Part shown: one piece after another, positions 41,444-50,700 of the stretch | Numbering within the stretch: position 1 is the first letter of the stretch | Layout: each line of letters opens with the position of its first letter | Program-made: the position numbers and the translations under genes | Source of the DNA: Vibrio bathopelagicus | Lineage (GTDB): Bacteria > Pseudomonadota > Gammaproteobacteria > Enterobacterales > Vibrionaceae | Assembly (NCBI RefSeq): GCF_014879975.1 | Contig: NZ_CP062500.1 | Location: 3,038,001 to 3,102,000 of the forward strand | Direction of reading: 5' to 3' | DNA length: 64,000 bases | Notes under the pieces: generated by a model | The model's input: the letters and a program-made list of their open reading frames with translations, nothing else | What the model was told of the DNA's origin: nothing | Databases searched by the model: none

Positions 41444-41907
41444 AGGCTAGTAGTACGTCCTGACTGTTTAATTTGCGTGTAGTGGGATTGAATTAGATGA
41501 TCTGGGATCACTTTCTGGTGCGTTCCATCCCATACTTGATGCCACGGGCTACCATCACGGTGTGTTAGGTCCACCAACTGTGGTCCAGTTAAATGACCAA
41601 GTTGAGAAACAACATCCTTCACGATAGATTCGCTTTCAGCATCTAGAACCACATCACCCTGTTCGGTAATGACGTTCGCTCCGTACGACTTAAAACGGAA
41701 ATACACAGATGGCACTACTGGACCAAACTTCCATGCAAATACGTCATCAACCACTAGAGGGCGTTGAAAATGTGCCAAAGACAGACCATGGCAAACATAA
41801 GTCAGTTTCTGTAGCTGCAAATTGGAGAAACATTTACCTTGCTCTTTCGCATGCTTAAGCAAGCTCAATGCAACATCTACAGCGCTGTAGGTATGATAAG
41901 TTTTCAT
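41440..41907 (-). CDS. panA: Panacea/SocA-domain (DUF4065) antitoxin
   Basis: This 155-residue protein (MKTYHTYSAVDVALSLLKHA) has the Panacea/SocA-like domain: LQLQKLTYVCHGLSLAHF, VDDVFAWKFGPVVPSVYFRFK, then LTHRDGSPWHQVW. Panacea proteins neutralise many unrelated toxins, including toxSAS enzymes encoded next to them. The gene is directly upstream of and overlaps the RelA/SpoT-domain gene, so this is read as a PanA-type toxin-antitoxin pair. The ATG at 41907 behind GGAT is preferred over a longer in-frame start at 41976. The gene symbol follows the published family name. Confidence 0.82.
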   Translation of the reverse strand: MKTYHTYSAVDVALSLLKHAKEQGKCFSNLQLQKLTYVCHGLSLAHFQRPLVVDDVFAWKFGPVVPSVYFRFKSYGANVITEQGDVVLDAESESIVKDVVSQLGHLTGPQLVDLTHRDGSPWHQVWDGTHQKVIPDHLIQSHYTQIKQSGRTTSL

Positions 41908-42080
41908 TTTATTTATCCAATTTCGTCTAAAAGGTTTACATTTTTCAGTCGATGCAACGAAAATAGTGTAAACCATAGCCGTATTTTAAGACAGTGATTT
42001 TATTCGCAGTTAGATGCTCGTTCGCAAAAATTAGTAACATGTTAGGTAAAGATGTTACTACGTTAACTGCTGTTCGATAG

Positions 42081-42827
42081 CTAGATAAGTTTTGCTCTAG
42101 CTGACAATATCGTATTTTGAAGCAGCTCTACTGTTTCAATCACATTCCGTCCACCAGCAACTAAGCGGTGTAACTCCTCGAAATTGAATTGTACATATTT
42201 GTTTTTCCTCGGATTAAAAATAATACCGAATTTCCAAGGCTGCATATCTGGATTAGACAATGAATATGTGAAGTTAAGCAGCCAATACAGAAGAGTTTGG
42301 CGGTAATCACCCGCTGAAAAATTCTTATTCGTGCATTTTACTTCCACCAAACAATCGGCAAAACAAAAGTCTCCTTGGCTAGAAGATATCCACTCCAGTC
42401 CAGCAATAGGTGGTGAAATGGTGATCTCTTTTCCCTTTGCCAGCTCACCCAGTCCCAACACTAAGTTACTTGCAACTAATTGAATTAATCCTCTGTCTTT
42501 ATCAGTTAACTGACTAGGTGTTTTAGCATCAAAAAAACGAGACTGCCTTTTTAAGGCCATATCTAGATAATCCCCCTCAATCAATTCCTCTCCTCGGAGT
42601 AAAAACTCGGCTCTAGCACAGGCTATCTCATAAAGCATAGCCGGACTTAAACTCATCTTGCTGAGTTCGACTTCTGAAACTGCCTCTATATTCTCAAGTT
42701 CCAACCATGTTTGATTTAGCCCCGCAACTATACCGGGGACCAACCCCGGAAATAGAATTTCGGAAATGCCGGGAATGTCTCTAGCCACAGTTCGGGGATC
42801 TGTGAATGGCAGTCTTAAGAATCGCAT
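42081..42827 (-). CDS. Predicted RecB-like PD-(D/E)XK nuclease, partner of the reverse transcriptase
   Basis: The 248-residue protein matches no family I can name. It carries a clear PD-(D/E)XK core: FADCLVEVKCT (Asp158, Glu162, Lys164), followed by YRQTLLYWLL, which has the QxxxY motif of RecB/Cas4-type nucleases (Gln177-Tyr181). The N-terminal 130 residues are mostly helical with no motif I recognise. The ATG at 42827, behind AAGGGGTGG, overlaps the RT gene by 13 bases, so translation is probably coupled. A GTG at 42839 is an alternative. The stop is 173 bp upstream of the Panacea gene start. Confidence 0.7.
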   Translation of the reverse strand: MRFLRLPFTDPRTVARDIPGISEILFPGLVPGIVAGLNQTWLELENIEAVSEVELSKMSLSPAMLYEIACARAEFLLRGEELIEGDYLDMALKRQSRFFDAKTPSQLTDKDRGLIQLVASNLVLGLGELAKGKEITISPPIAGLEWISSSQGDFCFADCLVEVKCTNKNFSAGDYRQTLLYWLLNFTYSLSNPDMQPWKFGIIFNPRKNKYVQFNFEELHRLVAGGRNVIETVELLQNTILSARAKLI

Positions 42828-44452
42828 GATGCAGACCACCCCTTGTAAAGTTCAGCGAATGAATTTGATTCTTTACTCTCAAACCCTAGAGCCCAAGAGT
42901 GTTCAATTTTTTTCTTCACCCTGCCTCTAAAGTGATTTCCCTCATCCCCAAATTTGTATGACGCCAGCCAAAACATTCGTTGCAACTCTTCATGGCTAGC
43001 ATCGTATCTGTTACTCGCTGATAAAAACCGCGACCTGCTTTTCCAATGTCGCCAACAATCAACACTAGCCCGCTTAACTGTGACAAACTCTGAATTGTTA
43101 AATCGTTCCTGAACAAAAACAGCTCGTGTTTGCGTTTCTTTAAATCTAATAGCCCGCATGAAATGTAAACAATTGGCCTCTGGTAGCAATAAGTGCTCAC
43201 AGCTATCGATAACACGGTCCAAGCTAGAATCTATTGCTACATGGATCGAACTAAAGCGTTCGTCCGACCGTATCTTTGAAATACCCCTCATAATTTTCGA
43301 CCATGATGCTCTAAATGCATTCACGTTTTTAGATTTCAATAAGGTTTGACAAAGCTGAGCTGCTGCTTGTGGGCTTTGAAATTCCAAAGTTCGACTTATT
43401 TGAGCGACTAAGTATGAATCAGGCTGACTCTTAAACGTCTCTGCTTGTAAAAGGTTTACTACATCAATCTCATTTACCGCCTGCTGTAACTCTTCATACT
43501 CTGCGTGAGGGTCATCAGTGTAAGGGTCAAAATACAAATCAATTTCTTTAAGTTTCCCAGCCTCCTCATCATCAGAGCTAAGCTGTGCTGTAACAAAGTT
43601 CTTATAGTGTAATGCACTTAAAAAAGTCGTTTTAGTACGGTTAAGGGACAAACCGTAATCTGCAAGGTATCTAGATAATGAAGATAAGGCTTTGTAAGCA
43701 TCAGATTGGCTGCTTGCGATCAAAGTATAATCATCAACATAACGGTGCCAAGCTATACCTGATGATGCAAGTAGTTCATCAATTGCATGCATTAAGACTT
43801 CAGCTAACACACGTGAGCACTGCCCTCCGACAGGAAGACCAAATGATCTTCCTGAACTCATTTGGTTAAGTATTCTGTCTAGCTGAACAGAAACAGTAGA
43901 GTGCTCAGAGAAGAGGTCACCTATCAGGTTTTCCAAGCGATGGTGATAAATATGTTCATAGAACCCCGATACATCGGTTTGAACGACAACTGATTTATCA
44001 TCTGCTAACAAAGGCTCATCGAGTGTAGCTGACTTATATGAGTACCAAGAATGCTCCTGCAAAAATAATCGATTGTCTTCATCAGAGTGTCGATATGAAT
44101 GTGCCCCATCGTGCCTAAGAGGGGCTAGTTTTTCAGAAATGGCAATTGCAAGACCATTTATGTATACATTCCAAAATGGGTGTATCTTAGTTGTGATCCG
44201 AAAGCCACTAGTCCCACTAGGTACTAGAAGTCGCTCATGAAAAATGGAAAGAGAGTCAATTGTCTGCCTCGCGCTCTTTTTTCCCCCTTTCTCTAAGGTT
44301 TGGAAAAGATCGTAAGCAACCTTCGCAATATCGGCATGGCAATCAGAGATAAACCTGTTATCAAGATCAAAAGGGAGAGTATCGTTGTCTCCGTGAGCAC
44401 CAACTTCTCTAGCAGCCTTGGCAAAATGCTCTAAAGTCACTTCTTTTGACAT
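42815..44452 (-). CDS. Defence-type reverse transcriptase (Abi/UG/DRT-like)
   Basis: The 545-residue protein has an intact RT palm. Motif A is VVVQTDVSGFYEHIYHHRL, motif B is RSFGLPVGGQCSRVLAEVL, motif C is WHRYVDDYTLIA (YVDD near 237-240), and motif D is SLNRTKTTFL. The last 225 residues are an unassigned, probably helical extension. No maturase or X domain of group II introns is seen, and no retron msr-msd fits the 64 bp upstream. It belongs with the unknown-group/abortive-infection RTs; I cannot assign a DRT class. The start at 44452 follows AGGT. It lies after hsdS behind a terminator and overlaps the nuclease gene. Confidence 0.85.
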   Translation of the reverse strand: MSKEVTLEHFAKAAREVGAHGDNDTLPFDLDNRFISDCHADIAKVAYDLFQTLEKGGKKSARQTIDSLSIFHERLLVPSGTSGFRITTKIHPFWNVYINGLAIAISEKLAPLRHDGAHSYRHSDEDNRLFLQEHSWYSYKSATLDEPLLADDKSVVVQTDVSGFYEHIYHHRLENLIGDLFSEHSTVSVQLDRILNQMSSGRSFGLPVGGQCSRVLAEVLMHAIDELLASSGIAWHRYVDDYTLIASSQSDAYKALSSLSRYLADYGLSLNRTKTTFLSALHYKNFVTAQLSSDDEEAGKLKEIDLYFDPYTDDPHAEYEELQQAVNEIDVVNLLQAETFKSQPDSYLVAQISRTLEFQSPQAAAQLCQTLLKSKNVNAFRASWSKIMRGISKIRSDERFSSIHVAIDSSLDRVIDSCEHLLLPEANCLHFMRAIRFKETQTRAVFVQERFNNSEFVTVKRASVDCWRHWKSRSRFLSASNRYDASHEELQRMFWLASYKFGDEGNHFRGRVKKKIEHSWALGFESKESNSFAELYKGWSASCDS

Positions 44453-44479
44453 TTCACTACCTATTCTTGTTATTTGATA

Positions 44480-44512
44480 AAAAAAGAGTACGCATAAAGG
44501 CGTACTCAATAA
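44480..44512 (-). terminator. Strong intrinsic terminator between hsdS and the reverse transcriptase gene
   Basis: In minus reading, the perfect 8-bp stem GAGTACGC-CTTTAT-GCGTACTC is followed by seven T residues. It lies about 10 bp after the hsdS stop and 30 bp before the RT start, so RT expression needs read-through or a promoter inside hsdS. Confidence 0.92.
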
Positions 44513-44516
44513 AAAG

Positions 44517-45956
44517 TTACTTTGTTGCTTTCGCTGCGCGCTTCTTAGCGGCTTGCTCTTTCTTAGCTGCTTTGGCTAACGCTTCCGCTTCCTCGCGGGC
44601 CTTAGCAATACGCTCAAGCAGTTTATCGGCGGACTCATCGTTTGGATCTTGCGACACTAACTCACCGCGAAAGGCTTTGGCTAGAATACTTTGCGTAAGA
44701 TTGTCTACCTTTGCTTGGGCTTTTTTCACCTGAGCTTCTATAGTGTCAGCAAACACGAAGTATTGTTCTACTAGGCGAACTATTTCTTTTTGTTCTTCGA
44801 GAGGAGGAACTCTAATTGGATAGCGTTTAAGAGCTTTACCAGTTAAATGTTTAATTGTTGTCCCTGTAAACAACTGATTCAAAGTCAAGCCATCTGCGTC
44901 ATTCTTTAAGTTAAATGCCAACCATTCAGGAATCATTTCATCCATCACGCGTGCTCTATGTAAAGCCTTTTGAAAAATAATCTGTTCACCTGAGTTGGAC
45001 CGCCAAACAGCACAACGACCGGGCTCACCTCCCTCACAAATTAAGACATCGCCTTTAACAAGTTGTAATTCTTGTTGCTCTGTTTCGCTAACAAGAATTT
45101 CTTGAACGCTCTTTAGGTCAAACTCAAACCACCTAACATTGATATTACCAAGGTATTTTGTTGATACACCTTGGTTTTTAGCTTTATCCAGCATTTTACC
45201 TAAACGACTATCGACCAACTCTGGATATTGCTTTACTTCCCATGAAAGCGGAACTTTAGGCCACTTCCAGTCAACGCTATATGGAGAATCAACACTCTCA
45301 ACCTCACCACGCCACTCCTCCGTCAACTTACCCGATACAGCTGAAGCCAGTACCGACTGGCGGAAGCGTTTGAGTAAATTAGGGATACTATCTAAACGCG
45401 CTTTGATGGTGTCGACCTGCGCTAGTACCTCATCGAGTTTTTCTACGATGCGTTTTTGTTCGGCTAGTGGAGGTAAGCTAATATCTAAATTACGAACAAC
45501 AGACAAGTTGATCCGAGATCGGGTCGAGCCTTTGGTATGTTCGTTGATCTGTTTTATTGCCTTCTCAGAGTTCAGGAGATAGGCTAAGCACTTGCGATTT
45601 ACTTCCGGGTTCGGTCTAAACCTAACAATATCCGCAACGATTATCCCTTCATTTAGGTGCTCTGGCGCGATACATGTCAAACCTAAAGGTTCCCCAAGCT
45701 TCGTTATTAGCAAATCACCTGATTTGAAACTATGCCTTTTTAAAAATTCTGCTTTTTCATCTGTAACATATTTGATGTTTTTATCTAAAAATGCCATGCG
45801 CTTAACGTTTTGAATACGGACTATTGGAGTCCCTTCATCCGTATATTCAGAAGCTTTGAGGTTTGAGCCAAATGGCCCATCAACAATTTCATTTTTCGGG
45901 TCATTTGCAAGGTCAGAAGGAGTACAAGCAACCCAACCTTTCGGCAACTCACTCAT
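44517..45956 (-). CDS. hsdS: Type I restriction-modification specificity subunit
   Basis: HsdS recognises the bipartite DNA target for methylation and restriction. The 479 residues contain two target-recognition domains. The first is closed by the conserved segment LPPLAEQKRIVEKLDEVLAQVD, the second by VPPLEEQKEIVRLVEQYF. Each is followed by a coiled-coil and a LASAVSGKL or LAKAFRGEL motif. The Lys/Ala-rich C-terminus (KAAKKEQAAKKRAAKATK) is unusual but common in related proteins. The start overlaps the hsdM stop by one base (TAATG). Confidence 0.95.
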   Translation of the reverse strand: MSELPKGWVACTPSDLANDPKNEIVDGPFGSNLKASEYTDEGTPIVRIQNVKRMAFLDKNIKYVTDEKAEFLKRHSFKSGDLLITKLGEPLGLTCIAPEHLNEGIIVADIVRFRPNPEVNRKCLAYLLNSEKAIKQINEHTKGSTRSRINLSVVRNLDISLPPLAEQKRIVEKLDEVLAQVDTIKARLDSIPNLLKRFRQSVLASAVSGKLTEEWRGEVESVDSPYSVDWKWPKVPLSWEVKQYPELVDSRLGKMLDKAKNQGVSTKYLGNINVRWFEFDLKSVQEILVSETEQQELQLVKGDVLICEGGEPGRCAVWRSNSGEQIIFQKALHRARVMDEMIPEWLAFNLKNDADGLTLNQLFTGTTIKHLTGKALKRYPIRVPPLEEQKEIVRLVEQYFVFADTIEAQVKKAQAKVDNLTQSILAKAFRGELVSQDPNDESADKLLERIAKAREEAEALAKAAKKEQAAKKRAAKATK

Positions 45957-47530
45957 TACTTTGCCTCCGGCTTTTCTGCTAAGCCAAATGCTTCTTCAAG
46001 TAATTGCTTTTGCTGATCAGCTTCATCATTTGCCCCAAGGCTTTGCATCAGTTGGTAAATTTCAGACATGGCTTCAGTAAGCTCTGCCATTGCTTCACCA
46101 GCTAGCACTTCAGGCTCAGGAAGGTTTTCAGCGCTAGTAGCTTCGAGGTCTTTAAGCCATGAGATATCTAAGCTATCGCCTTTTTGTTCACGAATGTATT
46201 CACGGTTAAACTTCTTCCAACGAGCGTTTTCTATTGTGTTTTCAGCGTCGCTCTCAACCTCACCAAGCTGTTGCCACACGCCTTCACTACGCGGTGATTG
46301 ACCGTTAGCATCGCTACCATAAGCTTCAATAAAAGGTGCAAAGTGTCTTTCAGTCAATGGACGTCGTTTACCAAAAGTATTCATATTGGTACGCATGTCG
46401 TATACCCATGTATTGGTCGTACAGTTTTCTTCTTGGTCTTTGTTTTCTGGCGTGCCTTTTTGGAAAAATAGTACGTTAGTCTTCACCCCTTGAGCGTAAA
46501 AAATACCTGTGGGTAAACGCAGGATGGTGTGAAGGTTACACTTGTTCATTAGGTCCGCTCGAACCTTTTGCCCAACGCCCCCTTCAAACAAAACGTTATC
46601 AGGGAGTACGACAGCCGCGCGACCACCCGGCTTTAAATGACGATAGATGTGCTGTAAAAAAGCCAGTTGCTTATTACTGGTTTCATAGGTCAAATCATCA
46701 CGAGTTGGACCACCGCCGCCTTTAGATGTGCCAAAGGGAGGATTAGAAAGAATCAGGTTCACTTTCGGTAGCTGCGCACCCTCTCCACTTAGAGTATTAC
46801 CTTCATGGATGGCACCTTCACCCTCACCTTCAATACCGTGTAATAGACAGTTCATCAAAGCTAAGCGACGCGTAGAGGGAACCAACTCCATGCCGTTATA
46901 AGCTTTACGCTTTTGAAAATCTTGCTCTTTTTCACCTAAATCATAAAGGTCATCGGTTTTATCTTTAATAAACTCATGAGCAGCGATCAAGAAGCCTGCT
47001 GTACCTGCTGCGGGGTCTTGAATCGTTTCCCCAGCTTTCGGGTTCATTAACTTAACAATCGTGTCAATTAGAGGACGTGGAGTAAAGTATTGACCTGCGC
47101 CCGATTTGGTTTCATTAGCATTCTTCTCTAACAAGCCTTCATACAAGTCACCTAGACCATCTTCACGCGCTGAGAACCAATCAAGTTCATCAATGCGCTT
47201 TACCAATTGACTAAGATGCTTAGGCTCTTTAAGGCTTGTTTGTGCGCCAGCATAAATTGCAGCAAGTAATGGATCGTGGTGTTTACCCAGATCAAGTAGC
47301 ATTTGACGGTAGTGGTCATACTGTTTAATACCGGTTTGAGTTGCGATATCCGACCAACGACACCCTTCAGGCAATACATGTTGAGTAATTCCGGCTTCCG
47401 CTTGTTCGGTTTCCATTTTTATGAACAACAACAACACTAATTCAGTGACGTAGTCCGTGTAAGTAATACCGTCATCACGTAGTACGTCACACAGTTTCCA
47501 AAGTTTTTGTACGATTTCATTGTTGTTCAT
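45956..47530 (-). CDS. hsdM: Type I restriction-modification methyltransferase subunit
   Basis: HsdM is the N6-adenine methyltransferase of the complex. The 524 residues start MNNNEIVQKLWKLCDVLRDD, with the HsdM N-terminal helical domain, the AdoMet motif DPAAGTAGFL (about 171-180) and the catalytic NPPFG (about 263-267). The ATG at 47530 behind TAGGA is preferred over 47554. It is followed with one-base overlap by hsdS. Confidence 0.97.
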   Translation of the reverse strand: MNNNEIVQKLWKLCDVLRDDGITYTDYVTELVLLLFIKMETEQAEAGITQHVLPEGCRWSDIATQTGIKQYDHYRQMLLDLGKHHDPLLAAIYAGAQTSLKEPKHLSQLVKRIDELDWFSAREDGLGDLYEGLLEKNANETKSGAGQYFTPRPLIDTIVKLMNPKAGETIQDPAAGTAGFLIAAHEFIKDKTDDLYDLGEKEQDFQKRKAYNGMELVPSTRRLALMNCLLHGIEGEGEGAIHEGNTLSGEGAQLPKVNLILSNPPFGTSKGGGGPTRDDLTYETSNKQLAFLQHIYRHLKPGGRAAVVLPDNVLFEGGVGQKVRADLMNKCNLHTILRLPTGIFYAQGVKTNVLFFQKGTPENKDQEENCTTNTWVYDMRTNMNTFGKRRPLTERHFAPFIEAYGSDANGQSPRSEGVWQQLGEVESDAENTIENARWKKFNREYIREQKGDSLDISWLKDLEATSAENLPEPEVLAGEAMAELTEAMSEIYQLMQSLGANDEADQQKQLLEEAFGLAEKPEAK

Positions 47531-47601
47531 TTTGCTTTTTCCTAGCAGGTGCACAGCTTGTTTTATGTAAACGAGCTGACAAAATACAAATAAAAATAAT
47601 T

Positions 47602-47624
47602 AGGCTGAGTGTATCACTCAGCCT
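47602..47624 (-). terminator. Hairpin between hsdR and hsdM
   Basis: The perfect 10-bp stem AGGCTGAGTG/CACTCAGCCT lies in the 180-bp hsdR-hsdM gap, followed in minus reading by AATTATTTTTAT. It suggests that hsdR is a separate transcript from hsdMS. Confidence 0.65.
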
Positions 47625-47710
47625 TTAAATTAGCTTTGGCCTTATGGTCGTTCATATACTGATTGACGACAATACCACCAGCACAGCCCTAGAGCGGAAT
47701 GCAGTTTTTG

Positions 47711-50700
47711 TTAACCTTGTTGCTGCCAAATGTGCTCATTTAGTGCAGCTAAAACTTGCTCTAGCTGCCCATTCAAACGCTTATCTAACTCCATACAGCC
47801 ACCATCTTGAGCAAAACTTCGATTAATATCATCCGTTTGTAAGACGACTTCTTTTTTAAGTTGCTTGGCAATGCGATCCAACCATTTGAGCTGAGGCTTA
47901 GTCCATGAATGCATGGCATAGATACTATCCATTGCCATATCTATACGTCGCTCATAAGGCATTAACGCTTCACCTAGCGCTGCCCTGCGTATGTGACCCA
48001 CTATCGACGCTGCAATATCGCGATTCGTTGTCTTCTTCCATGCGCTTTGTAAATCGGCTTCTTTAAAATCTTGTTTATCCAGTAAAATACGAATCTCTTT
48101 TAACTGAGCACGAGTCAGCTCTTTGGGCTTACTCACAACGGCATTAAGAGCGGCATTACTGTTAAGATTATCTTTAATGAAGCGCTCAAATGCGGTGAGA
48201 TAATCCTCTGGTTTACTGTAAGCGGAAAAGTTCTGCTCTCGAATGATGAACTCATCCTCATGATCAGAAATAATGTATTTCTCACCACCATTTAGCATTC
48301 CTCGCACACTCTCAACTCGCTTAGCCAAACTACTGTGCTGCTTTAGCATTTGTGCTGCTTGCTTAGGTCCAGCTTGGTGCAATTGCTGGTGGATTTTATC
48401 AGCAGGACATCCCCACTCTTGTTCAATACTTTCCAGCTCTTGTTTCAGGATTGGGTCTTTTTCTGCTCGCGTCTGCGCCTTGCGCATAACACGCATGACC
48501 TTTTGACTTAGTTCATCAAGAGCATCTTCTGCAAAGCTGCGTCCTTCTTCACTACCTGCTAAATCAAGATTACGCTCGTCAAACACTTCATCAATCAATT
48601 GCTCAATTGTAATATTCGGTCTTTTAACCACTGGCTTCATGGTGTTCACTTGCTCTAACGAGGCATACAGGTCAACCGGATCAAAGATTCTAAATACGGT
48701 TTTTCCAATTTCATCACAACGACGGGTAGCTCGACCTAACATTTGTTCGTACAAAATGCGCGACTTAACCCTGCGCATAAAGACAAGGTTACAAATCTTA
48801 GGTACATCAATGCCTGTAGTCAGTAGATCGACCGTAATTGCTACATTGGGGAAAGTTTCGTTTTTAAACTTACGGATGGCTTGCTTCACTTTATCCGTGC
48901 TACCCGTGATTTTTTGCACGGCATGAGCAGGAATATCATCACCATGGACCTTCTGGAGGGCTTCTACCAGTAAGCGTTCTACTCTATCTGCGTGTTGATC
49001 GGTAACACAGAAGATCATGGTTTTCTCTTGGCTGGTTGGATCGATATCTTCAGCTAGAGCTTCACACACCGTACGATCAAATTTCTCGTTAATCACAGTG
49101 CGGTTGAAATTCTCAACATGAAACTCAAGCTCGTCCTCAAGCTCTACACTATTCACTTCTCCCGATAAGGTATCAACAACGTCGACTTGCTCACCTTGAT
49201 TGAATTTTATACCCGCTTGGTTAAGCCTAGTTTTATAGGTAATTGGAGTTTCATGGTCGATAAGATAATCTTCAGCCACCGCCTCACGATATGAATAAGT
49301 GTAAACTGGGGGGCCAAAAATCTCTGCGGTATGCGCTGCGGGAGTGGCAGTTAAACCGATTTTTACAGCATCAAAATAATCAAGAACACGACGGTAACTA
49401 GAACGATAAAGGTTAGGGTCTCGCGCTACTAACTCAGCTTCACCCAACTCTTGATCCAATGTATAACCACGGTGAGCTTCATCAACGATAATACAATCGT
49501 ATTGGTCAACGGGTAGGATCACCGCATTATCATTGTCGCTGTCTTTATCTTCAAACAAACGCTTCACCATGGCCTGCACGGTCGCAACATGTACGCGAGT
49601 CTCGGCCTCTGGCAACTTATCTGACATTTCTTTTATGTCATAGATTTTGGACAAACGACGTTTTTGCTCTAAGGGTGTTTCATCAAAAGCTTCGGTCGCT
49701 TGATCACCTAGAGCTGAGCGGTCGACGAGAAATAAAATACGTTTAAATCTTTCCGTTTTGAGGAAGCGGTAAAGCAGACCAATGATGGTACGAGTTTTAC
49801 CCGTACCTGTAGCCATGGCTAATAAGCTTTCACGTTTATTTTGAGCTAGTGCTTCTTCTACCGCGATAACGGCCTTTTTCTGATATGGTCTCAGCCCAAG
49901 GTACTCAAACGGCTCAACAACCATCTCTTGCTGTGCTTTATGGTGATCTCGATGCAGCAAGTCCAGTAGCCCCGCGGGACTCATAAAACTCTGACAGGCA
50001 CGTTTAGCATTAGATGCTAAACGACAATCACGGAACCATGTTCCGCTTTGCTCTTGCATTTGACGCAAGAAAGGCTTGCCATTACAAGCAAAGACAAAAG
50101 GTAGTTTATAATTGGCTTCACCTTCACATCCTTGCCACGATTCGCTGTGTCCAGCCTCAATCCAAGCTGGCTTAATCTCGTCTTCAAGGTCAACGATACT
50201 TTGAGGGTCAAACTCTCTGCTATAACGCTCTGCTTGAGCAATTGCACCTGAGACGTTAATGCGTTTTCTCTTGGCTTCAACGGCTGCAATAGGGATTAAA
50301 CCAACAAACAAGACATAATCAGCACGATGCTTCTGCCCCTGCATTTCCCATTCTGCAATTGCCATATTACGTCCTTTCTCAGGACGAACACCTTTGCGGT
50401 AATCAAGAACAACCGAGTCAGCTTCCCACCCAGCATCTCTCAACTGCTGATCGATAATGAATCGAGTTTGCTCTTCCGTTAAGTCAAAGCGGCTATTTTT
50501 AAGTATCTCGACACGCTGCTTGAGCGTTTTAGCTTCTTCAGCTTCATCGACGTTGGTTGATTGTTCTTGGCTGCGCTCACGTAATTGGGTTTCTAATTCA
50601 CGAATGCGAGCTTTAGCTTTCTCTACACTCATTGAATCATTGGCTTCTAATACGGATAGCTGCTGCTTGAATCCAACCAGAGATTTGAATTGAGGGTGTG

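Noticed and set aside
39031..41976. A DarT toxin gene for the DarG-like protein
   Set aside because: I looked for a DarT-like ADP-ribosyltransferase among the neighbours; the adjacent readings are a RelA/SpoT-domain protein and a Panacea-domain protein, and the gaps are too short for DarT.
42815..44516. Retron with msr-msd RNA
   Set aside because: Only 64 bp separate hsdS from the RT start and they are filled by a terminator; the downstream gene overlaps. The RT motifs are those of defence RTs rather than of a retron with adjacent msr-msd.
47644..47826. A 60-codon plus-strand reading beyond hsdR
   Set aside because: It mostly runs antisense to the hsdR 3' end and shows no coding features.
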